Shown here: positions 21,891-33,490 of the stretch, piece after piece
Layout: every line of letters starts with the position of its first letter
How positions within the stretch are numbered: the first letter of the stretch is position 1
Source: Capricornis sumatraensis
Lineage: Eukaryota; Chordata; Mammalia; Artiodactyla; Bovidae
Direction: 5' to 3'
Length of the DNA: 64,000 bases
NCBI RefSeq assembly: GCF_032405125.1
Contig: NC_091071.1
Coordinates: 157,936,001-158,000,000 of the forward strand
The notes under the pieces: generated by a model
Told to the model about the DNA's origin: nothing
What the model saw: the letters and a program-made list of their open reading frames with translations, nothing else
Databases searched by the model: none
Program-made: the position numbers and the translations under genes

Positions 21891-22897
21891 GGAGAGATGG
21901 ATGGTGCTTGGTTTGAAGCTACTTGAGCTTGCTTAGGAGTGGGAAATGTTAACCTGCGTGTGCTTCATCCTGACTCCTTATTTTTTTTTTTTCAGTTTAC
22001 TGTTTCTAGCAAGTGGCATACTCATGCTGAAAGGAGCTGGGTTTTGAGCTAGAGATATAACTCCATGCCTGCAAGATAAACTAATGGCCTCTCTGTTGTT
22101 CCAGTGCTCTGACTGTTCATGTAATGATGATGTTTTACCAAGAAACCTGGGACAGCTTAGTATCTGATACCTATTTAAATATGTATCTTTAAACATGTTG
22201 TATTTACATGGAAATACTCTGCATCCTTCTGAATGTGCTAGCAATTGTTCTTCACGGGATGGATGTCTATTTTAAGAATGGACTGACTTTCATTATCACT
22301 GTGAAGTTGTAAGACAAATCCCATGATACAATGGTAGAGATGGCTTCTTGTATATGTGCAGACATAACCTCTGACATTGTTCATCAGTTTGATAAGAACA
22401 TTGTTAAAACCTGAATACTTCACCTCAACTTACTAGTACACTACCCCTTTCAGCCTAAATTCTCTCCTTAAACTATCTTCTCTCCTTTTTGGAAGGGTGG
22501 GTTGTTTCAGCAGACTTTCAGGGTGCCATAAGCTCCTCTCCAGAACATCTGTGTGCTTGACAGTCTACCAGCTGTGGGGAAAAAAGAAAGGAAAATATTA
22601 CTACCCGGGTGGTATGCTAAAGATGGTTCCTACAGATTTAGGAGAGTCAATTATAAAATTTCAGAAACTTTGCAAACTATTTGTTGAAACCGTAATCATT
22701 AAAAATTAAATTACATACATTTAAAATTTAATGTTGTATTAAAAGCAAAGCTACTCCAAAATAATCAGTTACTAATTATTTAGTGCATGTTACTGATATC
22801 TGTGCTCTTGAGGTTATCTATATCTATTAACCTACATGGAAATAAACTCTACAGTGGTGTACTAATGTACATTTCTTCCCAGTCAAGCCAGTCACAA
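21891..22897. other. 1 kb without recognised gene or repeat
   Basis: Anonymous AT-rich sequence. The short frames here show no recognisable similarity. A T run lies near 21,980-21,991. Confidence 0.5.
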
Positions 22898-23077
22898 CCA
22901 GTGGTTCTCAAGCTTTAATGTGCATCAAAAGTACCTGACGGTTTTGTTTTGGTTTTTCACACACAGATTGCTGGGCCTTACAATCACTGATCTGAGACAG
23001 GCTGAGAATTTGCCCTTAACAAGTTCACAGGTACTACTGATACTGCTCCTGAGATGACACTCTGAGAATTACTAGTT
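22898..23077 (+). mobile_element. MER5A-type hAT DNA transposon
   Basis: Non-autonomous Charlie-group element: 'CCAGTGGTTCTCAAGCTTTA' head, the centre 'CTGGGCCTTACAATCACTGA', and a TCTGAGAATTACTAG end. Short imperfect terminal inverted repeats are visible. Ancient and decayed. Confidence 0.8.
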
Positions 23078-23204
23078 TACTTAACAAGCCCCGTGAGCTA
23101 ATCCTTGTCTCAATTTAAAGATGAAGAAAGATTTAGATAGTTCAAGTATCACATTCATTTACATCTAATAGATAAATGTACTTATTTGTCTCAAATATGT
23201 ATTT

Positions 23205-23424
23205 TCTGGAGGTTCTTGAAAAAATTAAAAATAGAACTACCATATGATCCTGCAATTCCGCTGCTGTGCATTTTTTCAAAGAAAAAAAACATGCTAATTA
23301 AAAAAGATATCTGTGTGCCCATGTTCATTGTAGCAGTACTTACAGTAGCCATGGTACAGAAAGAGCTTAAGTGTTCATTGATGAATGAATAAATAAATTG
23401 TGGCGCATATGTATGTGTATATAT
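23205..23424 (+). mobile_element. L1 5' half (sense), other side of a split L1
   Basis: Sense old-L1 ORF2 end from 'ACTACCATATGATCCTGCAA' to the TATA-rich spot GTATGTGTATATATA. It stops at 23,424, exactly where the L1 half at 17,385-17,650 begins in L1 order. Confidence 0.8.
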
Positions 23425-23426
23425 AA

Positions 23427-23510
23427 AAGAGGGGCTGGAATAAGTTGCGGCAGTTGACATGAGGGGAAGTCAGGAACGTGAGAGCCTTTAGCATTCTGGA
23501 AGACCATTAC
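23427..23510 (+). repeat. Inverted 84-bp duplicate, right copy
   Basis: Matches the reverse complement of 17,740-17,823. It follows the L1 half directly and runs into unrelated sequence at 23,511. Confidence 0.85.
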
Positions 23511-23677
23511 CTTGATTGGTGACGCTTTCTTGAAGGGTTTAATATGAGAGGTAGTTATTTACATCAGAGCCAGTGACTGGGTCATCATTATGGCAGAATG
23601 TTCCAATGGGCAGCAGGGATGCCTGCTACTGGGGGTGCCTGCTACTGTGTTGAGAACATTAGAGTGCTTATTGGGAG

Positions 23678-23795
23678 TTCTCTGGCAGTCCAGTGGTTAG
23701 GACTTTGTACTTGCATTGCATGGGTTTGATTCTTGGTTGGGGAACTGATAACATGCATGCCATGGTACAGCAAAATAATAATAATAAATAAAAGT
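23678..23795 (+). mobile_element. CHR-type tRNA SINE
   Basis: Cetartiodactyl tRNA-derived SINE: 'GCAGTCCAGTGGTTAGGACT' head, GGTTGGGGAACTGATAAC centre and an AAT-repeat tail (23,776-23,793). Confidence 0.8.
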
Positions 23796-23827
23796 AGAGT
23801 GCCTGAGTTATGTTGCATGAGTGTATG

Positions 23828-24045
23828 TGTGCTACGTTGCTTCAGTAGTGTCTGACTCTTTGTGAACCTATGGACTGCAATCTTCCAGGCTCCTCTGTGC
23901 ATGGGATTCTCTAGGTAAGAATACTGGAATGGGTTTCCATGCCCTCCTCCAGGGGATCTTCACAACCCAGGGATAGAACCCACCTCTCACATCTACCTGC
24001 ATTGACAGGTGGGTTCTTTACCATTAGTGCCACCTGGGGAGCACC
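23828..24045 (-). mobile_element. Bov-tA type SINE with 9-bp target duplication
   Basis: Antisense full SINE ending in GTGCCACCTGGGGAGCAC. Perfect direct repeats ATGTTGCAT at 23,810-23,818 and 24,046-24,054. Confidence 0.9.
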
Positions 24046-24223
24046 ATGTTGCATACAGAAAGCCTTTCCAACTTTCCCTGAGACTGTCCATGTCTGAATT
24101 GCTTTCTGTTCTTTCTTGCTTCTTGCTGTCTTTACATTAAACTCATGTTTACCCAGGCACTTGCTGAAACTCCTGTACACAGATGGAACTTCTTTTGGTG
24201 GAAACCTCCTCACTTCTGCTCCT

Positions 24224-24443
24224 GGGCTTTCTAGGTGGCGCTAGTGGTAAAGAATCTGCCAATGCAGCAGACACAGGAGATGTGGGTTTGATCTGTGGGT
24301 CGGGAAGATCCCCTGGAGGAGGACATGGCAACACTCCAGTATTCTTGCCTGGAGAATCCCACGGACAGAGAAGCCTGGCAGGGTATGTTCCATAGAGTTG
24401 CAAAGAGTCAGACTCGACTGAAGCAATTAGCACGCACGCAGGG
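24224..24443 (+). mobile_element. Bov-tA type SINE with 10-bp target duplication
   Basis: Sense full SINE from GGGCTTTCTAGGTGGCGC to the GCACGCACGC tail. Perfect direct repeats TTCTGCTCCT at 24,214-24,223 and 24,444-24,453. Confidence 0.95.
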
Positions 24444-24749
24444 TTCTGCTCCTAATGCGTTTCAAAGGATTGAAGCTGGATTACGTGGACTAATCTTTCC
24501 TATTTAAAATAAACTGGTATAGACTTTAATAACATGGACAAAATATCTTCATAGCAACACCTAGATTAATGTTTGACTGAATAACTGTCAATTACAGACC
24601 AGTTAAATTGACACATAAAACTGACCATCATACCCATCTTAGATGGGTAGATTTAATGTTTCCTCTTTGGCCTGAGGATATGATAGCAAAATTCTTGGTA
24701 GGATTATGAAAAGGCTCTTCTTACATAACCAGTGTTGCCTCTTGCCTGT

Positions 24750-24882
24750 GTGCTAGGTTGCTTCTGTCTGCCTGACTCTTTGCGACTCTATGCACTTTAA
24801 CTCCCCGGGCTCGTCTGTCCATGGGATTCTCCAGGCAAGAATACTGGAGTCAGCTGCTGTGCCCTCCTCTAGGGGATCTTGT
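24750..24882 (-). mobile_element. Bov-tA type SINE, truncated
   Basis: Antisense SINE body with the 'CCAGGCAAGAATACTGGAGT' core. It breaks off at about 24,882 without the tRNA-like half. Confidence 0.85.
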
Positions 24883-25094
24883 CTCCTGAGCATCCATCAA
24901 AGCTGCACCCCCAGTCATTACTGAACTTCTACTTCCATGTGTCTTTTTTCCGTTTTTTAAAATTTAAATACAGGCCACTTCATTCTGCTGGAATCTCTTT
25001 ACTCTTATCTACTTCCACTGTTTATCTCCTTGATGTACTTCTAGATTTAACTGTCACCTCTCTGAGGATATCTTTGTGGGTCATGTCCCTTCTG

Positions 25095-25275
25095 CACCCC
25101 AACTACATTCTGTGCTAAACCCTGTAAGAATGTTGAACACATTGCATTGTAGTGACTTGTTTTCTTACTTGTCTCACCATCAATAGTAAACTTTTAAGAA
25201 TAGGGACTAGGTCTTATCCCACGTGTATTTCTAGTGACACACACTGATTAGCTATTTATTTACTGATGAAATAAA
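25095..25275 (+). mobile_element. L2 LINE 3' end
   Basis: Decayed L2 3' terminus: 'AAGAATAGGGACTAGGTCTT', then GATTAGCTATTTATTTACTGATGAAA, in the order expected of the L2 tail. Confidence 0.5.
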
Positions 25276-25821
25276 GGAGTCATGAAAGCAAATATCCAGA
25301 ATCAGAAGTGTAAAAGCTATATCAAATGATTATATTTTCTAGTTTCAGCTGATGTTTTATACTGTGTCAGGGTAAATTCTTCTGCCTTCCCCGCAATACT
25401 ATAAGCAAATCTTGAGCATACTTAGCATAGGAGAGTTAATTCTGATCCATTACTAAAGAAAGCTAAAAAATAATTTTCTCATTTATCTGGAGTTAATCTC
25501 ATGCTCCATTAGAAGGCAGTGAATATTAGATACATAAACATTACTGCTGAAATTAAGATGATGTTTGTAAATCATTCCAAATACTCACTCATGTGCTATA
25601 GTTATCTGGAAAAATGAATTGACAGTTTAAATATCTGAATTATATATAATGCAGATAGAATATGTATTCCAATATTACTATAAAGTAATTCTAAAGTTAG
25701 AAGAAAAGATCATATATCAATTTTGAATATTTTGTGAAGAACCTTATTCAAAACTCTTCCAACCAAACTGAATGAAAAACCTTACTTTGACATAGTTTAA
25801 CAACTGTTTATTTAACATACA
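25276..25821. other. No recognised feature
   Basis: AT-rich anonymous sequence, no gene or repeat recognised. Confidence 0.5.
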
Positions 25822-26034
25822 AGTGTGTGCATACTCAGTCCTGTCTGACTCTGCGATCCCACAGACTGTAGCCAGTCATACTCCTCTGTCCATGGGATTG
25901 TCTCAGCAAGAATCCTGGAATGGGTTGCTATTTCCTCCTCTAGGGAATCTTTCTGACCCAGGTATTGAACCCACATTTTCTGTTTCTCCTGCATTCCAGG
26001 TGGATTCTTTACCACTGAGTCACCAGGGAAGCCC
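25822..26034 (-). mobile_element. Bov-tA type SINE, left member of inverted pair
   Basis: Antisense complete SINE ending in GAGTCACCAGGGAAGCCC at 26,034. It abuts an oppositely oriented SINE. Confidence 0.9.
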
Positions 26035-26039
26035 TTATT

Positions 26040-26222
26040 GAATGCCTGCAGTGCAGGAGACCCGGGTTCAATCTCTGGGTTGGGAAGAGCCCCTGGAGAA
26101 GGAAATGGCAACCCACTCCAGTATCCTTGCCTGGAAAATCTCATGGACAGAAGAACCTGGTGGATTGCAGTCCATGGGGACGCAAAGAGTTGGGCATGAC
26201 TGAGCGACGAACACACACACAC
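26040..26222 (+). mobile_element. Bov-tA type SINE, right member of inverted pair
   Basis: Sense SINE lacking about the first 35 bases of the tRNA-like head. The core and a CA-repeat tail are intact. Only about 5 bp separate it from the antisense SINE, so the pair can fold into a hairpin. Confidence 0.9.
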
Positions 26223-27197
26223 AAAAGTAACAATATCATCTATTAATAACAAACACTGTTAGGGGCTTTGGGCCTAAGAAGACATAGACTTTTGCTTTCT
26301 TATGGATCATATTCTATTATTGTCCTTAGATTTCTCTCACATTTTCAAAAATTGAGTCAAAATGTCTTCATCTTTTCTTTCTTGGAAACTGCTACATAAA
26401 AAATATGCTCATAGATTCTTTTTCTTTTTAATTAAAGAATCAAGCTGTTTTTCTTTAAAATAGCTGAGGTGATGAACTGCTACTTCACTTTATTCTGTAA
26501 AATGATATCTTTTTTGAACATAAAATATAAAATGCTTTCTTATCAGATGCATACGAAGAACCAGTAAACTGAGAGATAATCAGCAAATCGTATGTTCAGC
26601 ATACTACTTTATTCTTTAGTAATAAGGAAGAAATCTACCTTTAATTAAAGCTGTCTCTTAACATTTGTATCTCAACCTCATGTCTCTGAAAGGCTGTGAG
26701 GTAGGTTGGTGATGTAACACAGGAAATTGGTAGAGTTTATAAAATTTAGTCCTAAGCACCAGACAGTTTTAGAGCCTCCGAAACTTGCTGGAATCCTCTT
26801 GGGAACCTCTCTCTGGGTATGCCCTGGGAATACCAAGAGGAATTGATTGATTCATTGATTGACTGATAGTTTCTGTTGGTTCCTGCAAGAGAACTAGAAA
26901 AGAATCAGGGGTTAATAAAGTGAGGTTTGACATATAATAGTCCTAGATCAAATATCTGTCTCTGCTGTCCACTGCGACTTGGGATATACACTTGTTTTGC
27001 TTGTCTCACGTTTTTATTACATAATCTGGATTTATCTATCATGCAAAGTTGTAGTGTTTAATTACTACTGGGTAAATGAATGTAGAGAACAATGTGCATA
27101 ATAAATACCCATTATACTGGAAATGTTTTATTTGTCACTATTCAGAAAAGAGTCACCAAACAGTTATTTTAAAAAAAACAAAAGAAAAAACAACACT
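26223..27197. other. 1 kb without recognised gene or repeat
   Basis: AT-rich anonymous sequence, with a short GATT repeat near 26,842-26,868. Confidence 0.5.
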
Positions 27198-27390
27198 TTT
27201 TGAGTAGCTAGTGGGTGCCAAGCTATGCATTTTGTGGTTTACACATATTTCACTTAATCTTTTAAAAAAACACTATAGTCGATACATTATTATTTTAAAT
27301 TCTTGTCAAAGGAAACTGAAATACAGATTGTGACTTTTTTAAAGTCAAGGGTAATGAGTAGTGAAGTCAAGATTCAAGTTCATATCTGCT
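27198..27390 (-). mobile_element. MIR SINE fragment
   Basis: Antisense MIR-like: GTGGGTGCCAAGCTATGC, 'ATTTCACTTAATCTTTTAAA' and the later AAAGGAAACTGAAATACAG, in the expected order. Confidence 0.6.
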
Positions 27391-27763
27391 TTTCTCTGAA
27401 TCTTCTGTTACCTTCCACGCCTTTCCAAGTTTCATTGGAAAGAAATCTGAGGTTTCTACTGTCTGCCTTCAATTCATTAATTATCTCTTCAGCCATGCCT
27501 AATTAACCTTTTGATGCTCTTTGTTAATTTTTTAAAATGTTTCACAGTTTTGTTTTGCATTTTTAGGATTTATACTTTTTTCCCTCAAATCTGATTATAA
27601 TCTCTTATTTTGTGTTTGGCATTATTTTATCTTGCTGAGCAGTTAACAGTTATAAGATTGTTTCAAATTCATCATTTGAGTTTCTAAGTTCAATTAACTT
27701 TTTTATTGAGTTTCTAATCAATCTTTCTTGGTATTGCACTTGCTCATTTTTTTTTTTTTTTAA
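27391..27763. other. AT-rich sequence, possibly old repeat
   Basis: AT-rich, ending in a T run (27,749-27,762). It has the texture of an old LINE but I cannot identify one. Confidence 0.4.
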
Positions 27764-27972
27764 TATAAGTGAAGTTGTTCAGTCTTGTCCGACTCTTTGC
27801 GACCCTGTAGACTGTAGCCCACCTGGCTCCTCCGCCCATGGGATTCTCTAGGCAAGAATACTGGAGTGGGTTGCCATTTCCTTCTCCCGGGGATCTTCCT
27901 GACCCAGGGATCGAACCCAGGTCTCCCTCACTGCAGGCAGACGGTTTAACCTCTGAGCCTCCAGGGAAGCCC
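27764..27972 (-). mobile_element. Bov-tA type SINE
   Basis: Antisense complete SINE close to consensus, from GTGAAGTTGTTCAGTC to GAGCCTCCAGGGAAGCCC. Frames on both strands across it are SINE artefacts. Confidence 0.95.
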
Positions 27973-28700
27973 ATTATATTTGTCTGGGACCTCAATTTCT
28001 TTGAGAATTTATCCTCTGAAAATGACACTTAAAAATGTCCTTTGGGTTGTGGCAATCTCCTTATGTGGGTTACTTCAGAGTTACCTCTGTCTGGGTGCGT
28101 GAAGTCATTAGACACAAGGTTTGACATTTATGTTCTGAGCTTTCTTTTCCACTTGAGAATTGTGAATGTGGCACTGTTGCCTGCATCCAAAAAATGCTGT
28201 ACCACGCTTGCTTTCACACATGGCTTGTGCATCACCTGATAGAAATTATCAGGTGATTATCAATTATGGGCAATTATCATTTATGGGCAATTTTTTTTCG
28301 GATTTCATTTTAATGAAAGAACCCCATCGTGGCTCTCTGGTACAAAACCCCACCCCATTGCAGGCATCAATATACTAGTTCTTAGGTTTATATTTGGCTT
28401 TGGGATATTGGCAGCCAGTTGTGAATTTTAAATTCTTACCTTTAAGGCTCTGGCTTTTCTTTTCTCTTTTTGGCGCTGGGACATTTTGCTTTGTTATTTT
28501 GAACTCAGATAAGCATTTAACTCTTTAAATACTTTTTATTGAGTATTTATCTATGTATAGATTGAATAGAGGTGGTTCCCACATTTTTCACTCCATCACC
28601 TTGCAGAAATCCCCCCCTTACTATTTTTGAGAATCTTTTACAGGCAGGATAATGTAATTTATTACCCATATTTTTTAGTGACACTGGGCCCTAATAATAA
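27973..28700. other. No recognised gene; small local duplication
   Basis: Anonymous. Near 28,255-28,295 the motif ATTATGGGCAATT recurs within about 20 bp (second copy TTTATGGGCAATT), a small tandem duplication. Confidence 0.5.
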
Positions 28701-29121
28701 TTATCCTGGGGCAATTGAACTGTGTTGGTCAGGGTAAATGGTCACTCTATTTCTATGGAAACGAGTGTATCAGAACACTCTAAGAGAATGGGTTTCAGAA
28801 GAAATCTTACTTAGTCTGTTCACTGAAATTGCAGGAACTCATGGAAACAGTGAAACTTGAACAACAGGGTTCCTTTGAGGGCATTTAAGGATTGAGGTTG
28901 CCTGGTAATTCTCAGCATCCGTATGCAGTCTGTGGTCCCTGACAACTCTATGCTATATATAGTAGCTTCTGTTCATTAAACTCCTTAATACAAATCTGTG
29001 CAAGGGTAATTGGGAAGAATGGTCTACAGAGTAAGACGAGTACTATTTGCTTTAATGGAGTCACTATTCCCCAGTCTGCCATTTAGCAAATAAAGTGTGA
29101 ACTTCATAAAAAAAAAAAAAT
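28701..29121 (+). other. Possible 3' end of a retrocopied transcript
   Basis: An AATAAA signal at about 29,088 is followed about 15 bases later by a run of 13 A (29,109-29,121), the layout of a processed RNA end. The sequence upstream matches no family I recognise, and no target duplication was found by eye. It could also be a chance A run. Confidence 0.3.
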
Positions 29122-30030
29122 CAAATGGATTCTTTATCACAGCTTCAGTCTTCTTGCAAGATACCAACTCACATAAAAGTCAAAGAGCTAGAAAAACAGT
29201 AGATTTTAGAATTTTTATACTGGTGCTCTTAATCAGTTGTTCTAATCACTTCCCTTTTCTTTAGGAGAAACAGATACTATAATGAATATTTAAAACACCC
29301 AGTCTACATATAAGCTTGCCTATCTATCTATCTATTTCTATGTACTAATGTTATTTCTCAGAAGAGTTTGAGGTGGAAGTAATTATACTAGCCAGAATTA
29401 TAGTGGGGAAACCATTAGATGATATTATTATCACACAGAATTTTAGAGTTGGTGAGACCTTAGAAATTATATCATTTTCTGTGACCTCAATTAGGCAATC
29501 TGATTCATCATTATTTGAGGTCGTGAAAAAAATTCTTGCCTTCTATCATAAACAGTACTCTTTTATGTATTACTGCAACTGGTCTTGTAGGTCATTTTTA
29601 GCAGCTTCAATTACTAATAGCTATCAATAATTACAGTGGTATTGTCTCTACAAAATGCAGATGTTCCCAAAACTTGCAATGTGATCTTAAACACCTGTGA
29701 TGAGTGAAACAACTTTTGAAAGAGGTCTCATTCTGAGAGTGTCAGTCAAAGACAGAGCTGTACACTAGCGCAGTCAGTCTTCTTTGGCAGATGGAGATCA
29801 GCATCTCTATCATTTAGGCATGCTCTTTCCTTTCCCTGGGATGCATATGTTCCTCCTCTCATCCCTATATCCCAATTTAATCATTGTTTTATTTATCCCA
29901 CATGAGCTAGTTTCCCTGTGGCCCAGAATTTCTACACTTTAGAATATATTCCTGAGAAATTATCCCAAATGGGAAAAACGACTCTGAACAAAAATGTTCC
30001 CTTTGAATTATTTGAAATGGCCAGCTATCT
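29122..30030. other. 0.9 kb without recognised gene
   Basis: AT-rich. A short TATC run lies at about 29,321-29,337. The frame at 29,373-29,630 has no recognisable similarity. Confidence 0.5.
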
Positions 30031-30680
30031 GGAAAAGATGAAACTCTAATTTGAAAAGATATATGCAGCTCAGTATTCAGAGAGGCAATATTTACAATAG
30101 TCAATAGTCAATTTACAATAGTCAAGACATGGAAGTAACCTCGGTGTTCCTTATCAGATGAATGGATAAAGAAGATATATATAAATATAAATGTATACAT
30201 ATACACATACCCACAAAATGAACAGTTACTCAGCAATAAAAAAGAATGAAATCATGCCATTTATACAATAGGGATAGACTTAGAGATTATTATGCTAATT
30301 TAAGTCAGATAGAGAAAGACAAACATTATACAGTATCACTTATATGTAGCATCTAAAAAATAGTGCAAATTAACTTGGTAGCAAAACAGAAACAGACTCA
30401 CAGTCATAGAGAACAAACTTATGGTTACCAACCAGAAAGGAGATGAGGGGTGATAAATGGGAATAGGGGGATAACAGATGAATACTAACATAATAAAATA
30501 AACCACAAGGGTTTACTGTATAGCACAGGGAAACATGTTCAATATCTTATAATAAACTATAGTAGAAAAGAATATAGATATGCATATCTATCTATATCTA
30601 TATGTATAACCAAGTCATCTGAAACTAACAGTATTGTAAATCAACTGTACCTCAATTAAAAAGTCAAAAAAATAAAATAG
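30031..30680 (+). mobile_element. L1 3' end (sense)
   Basis: Sense L1: ORF2 end from 'ACAATAGTCAAGACATGGAA' through GAATGAAATCATGCC, then a 3' UTR with 'GGGTTTACTGTATAGCACAG' and AACTGTACCTCAATTAAAAAG, finishing in an A-rich tail. An artiodactyl-type L1 of moderate age. Confidence 0.85.
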
Positions 30681-30840
30681 TCAAACATTGGAAACTTGGT
30701 AATTAGAGGGGGGATTTATCTAAATTACAGTGTAACATGTCATATTCAAAGTAGAAAACAAAAACAAGAAAGAAAAGATCATTGTAACATTGCAAAGATT
30801 TTGGATTTTAATTTTACCAGTATGCTTTTGGTATTTTTAC

Positions 30841-31266
30841 ATCAAGGCTGTATACTGTCACCCTGCTTATTTAACTTATATGCAGAGTACATCATGTGAA
30901 ATGCCCAGCTGGATGAAGCACAAGCTGGAATCAAGATTGCTGGGAGAAATATTAATAATTTCAGATATGCAGATGACATCAGCCTTATGGCAGAAAAAGA
31001 AGAAAAACTAAAGAGCCTCTTGATGAAAGTGAAAGATAGAGTGAAAAAGTTGGCTTAAAACTCAACATTCAGAAAAGATCATGGAATCCAGTCCCATCAT
31101 TTCATGGCAAATAGATGGGGAAACAATGGAAACAGCGAGAGACTTTAATTTATCGGTCTCCAAAATCCCTGCAGATGGTGGCTGCAGCCATGAAATTAAA
31201 AGACGCTTACTTCTTGGAAGGAAAATTATGACCAACCTAGGCAGCATATTACTTTGTCTGCAAAGG
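30841..31266 (+). mobile_element. BovB internal fragment
   Basis: Sense BovB from RT motif B (GCTGTATACTGTCACC) through 'AGACGCTTACTTCTTGGAAG', with a small internal deletion near 31,246. The normal BovB 3' end is missing; a SINE follows directly at 31,267. Confidence 0.9.
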
Positions 31267-31424
31267 TCCTCTGCCCATGGGCTTCTCTAGGTAAGAATAC
31301 TGGAGTGGGTTGCCATGCCCTCCTCCAGGGAATATTCCCGACCCAGGGGTTGAACTTTCATCTCTTAAGTCTCCTGCATTGGCAGTTGGATTCTTTACCA
31401 ATGAGCTACCTTGGAAGCCTGGAA
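31267..31424 (-). mobile_element. Bov-tA type SINE, partial
   Basis: Antisense SINE lacking its outer 3' part. Begins CTCTGCCCATGGGCTTC and ends GAGCTACCTTGGAAGCCT. Confidence 0.85.
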
Positions 31425-32551
31425 GACATTTTAGTATAACATAAATGAATGAATGTGTGAATGTTGAACATCATCTAACAAAAATCTTGTTGTCCAGCCC
31501 TTCCATTCTCCAATGATTGGCCTCCTGCAGAAATCTTGATCAAGTATGTTTTCATGTTCTATAATTATCCTTTTTTTACTCAGAGGAATAACATGAAAAA
31601 TGAGGAACTTATAGCTCAAAAGGCACAGATATCCCAGATCCTGAAACAGTTATTAGTCAAAGGCTGTAATATTTAAAATATAGTTTTGAATATGTGAACA
31701 CTAAATCATTCTGGAAAATATAATTTTTAATGGCTTAGGTAAAAGCAATAGCAGAAATCTTTTAGATTTTTTTTGCAAAAATTTAAAAATTAGACATTAA
31801 TTTTTCAGTATTGCTCAATGTCAGCAATTCTTTCAAAATTGTTCAAATATATCTCTGCCTTAATGGAAAATAGACGTGAATTCTTAATTTGAGGAAAATA
31901 ATGTTTTTATAGGCATATATCATTGATTTTTAAGGCCTACAATAGTGAATAATTTTAATTTAAAAATAATTTATTTGTTTTGTGAAAAGAATTTATAATT
32001 AATGAGGACATTTCTTTATCAACTTCTTTTTGTTTCCATTGTCTCCTTTTGTGTTTTAAAATATAGTTTTCAAGCATAAAAGTTACTGACATATAGTCCT
32101 TAGTTTCATTTGCTTCTCTACTCGTCATTGATGTTGGATACTGGACACCAGGTAAACTATCACAAAACAAAAAGAAGTGCTCTTGGCAGAAAAAATCGTC
32201 AGACCAACAACAAAAAAAAAAAAAAAAAAAAGAGGAAGAGAAATCTAGACTTCTATAATTCAAATTCTTGAAAATCTTTAAAAGTAACTAAGACTGTTCC
32301 AGGAGGACTTGTCTTCCAATATATCATTCATTTCAGGGTACAGGATTATGGAAGGAGCTTATCCAAGAGTTTTAGAAAGGAAGCTTATGTTTCTTGTTTA
32401 TTAGGTAGCACTGAGAATTACTTATTCAATAAGACCTAATCACTAATTCCCTGCCACCTTTTAGAAACTACAGGCACCAGGAATCACACTAACCATCTTG
32501 GATAATTCATAACAGTATTTGATGTTTCATATAAATAATTCTGCAATTTTT
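31425..32551. other. 1.1 kb without recognised gene
   Basis: AT-rich. It contains a 20-base A run at about 32,212-32,231. No repeat or gene identified. Confidence 0.5.
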
Positions 32552-32758
32552 TTTTTTTGTTTAATCACTAAGTTGTGTCCAGCCCTTTGAGACCCCATGG
32601 ACTGTAGCCTGTCAGGCTTCTCTGTCCATGGAATTCCCAGGCAAGAATACTGGAGTGGGGTGCCATTTCCTCTTCCAAAGTATCTTCCCCACCCAGGAAT
32701 TGAACCCAGGTCTCCTGAATTGGCTGGTGAATTCTTTACCACAGCCACCAGGGAAGCA
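32552..32758 (-). mobile_element. Bov-tA type SINE
   Basis: Antisense SINE preceded by a T run. Similar flanks (TGCAATTTTT at about 32,542; TGTAATTTTT at about 32,763) suggest a 10-bp target duplication. Confidence 0.9.
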
Positions 32759-32769
32759 CTCGTGTAATT

Positions 32770-33149
32770 TTTAGACAGCTTAAATAGAAGACTAAAATAT
32801 CACTGTAATATTTCAATTTCCTGAAGGATGACAGAAAAGGAAACATCGATGTGAAATATGCTTCTGAAAATAATTGACTGCATTGAACAACAAGCAATAT
32901 TCATATTGAGATGGAGCACCTTAAGCCAGCAATCATTATCAATGAACACATAGATGTTCTCTAAACAGGATAACTTGGATTCTCTGTATAACTCTACAAT
33001 TTCAAACCTAGTGATCCAATTAGGACTATAAACTGTGTATTATATAGATTAATCTGAACATGTAATGACATAGAATAAATCAGATCATTCAGATACTACT
33101 GTAGGCCAATAAGAAGGCCTGAGTCTCAAAGGCACCTGATTGTCTGACC
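32770..33149. other. No recognised feature
   Basis: Anonymous AT-rich sequence. Confidence 0.5.
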
Positions 33150-33490
33150 TTTTTTTAAAGATTAATTAATTAATGTATTTTGGCTGTGCTGGGTCTTCAT
33201 TGCCGTGTGGGCTTTCCTCTAGTTGCGGTGAGTGGGGGTGGGGGGCACCTACTCTCTAATCGTGACGTGCCAGCTTCTCATTGCTGTGGCTTCTCTTGTC
33301 GTGGAGCACAACCTCTAGGACACGTGGGCTTCAGCAGTTGCCGCTCCTGGTTCTAGAATACAGACTCAACTGTTGTGGCACACTGGCTTATTTTCTCTGC
33401 AGCATGTGGGACCTTCCAGGACTTGTGGATGGAACCCACATCTCCTACACTGGTAGGTGGATTCTTTACCATTGTGCCACCAGGGAAGAC
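33150..33490 (-). mobile_element. CHR-2-like long tRNA SINE
   Basis: Antisense cetartiodactyl SINE of about 340 bp. 'TTTGGCTGTGCTGGGTCTTC' opens it, a GCTTCTCATTGCTGTGGC block follows, and the tRNA-like end is GTGCCACCAGGGAAGAC. The subfamily name is tentative. Confidence 0.75.
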
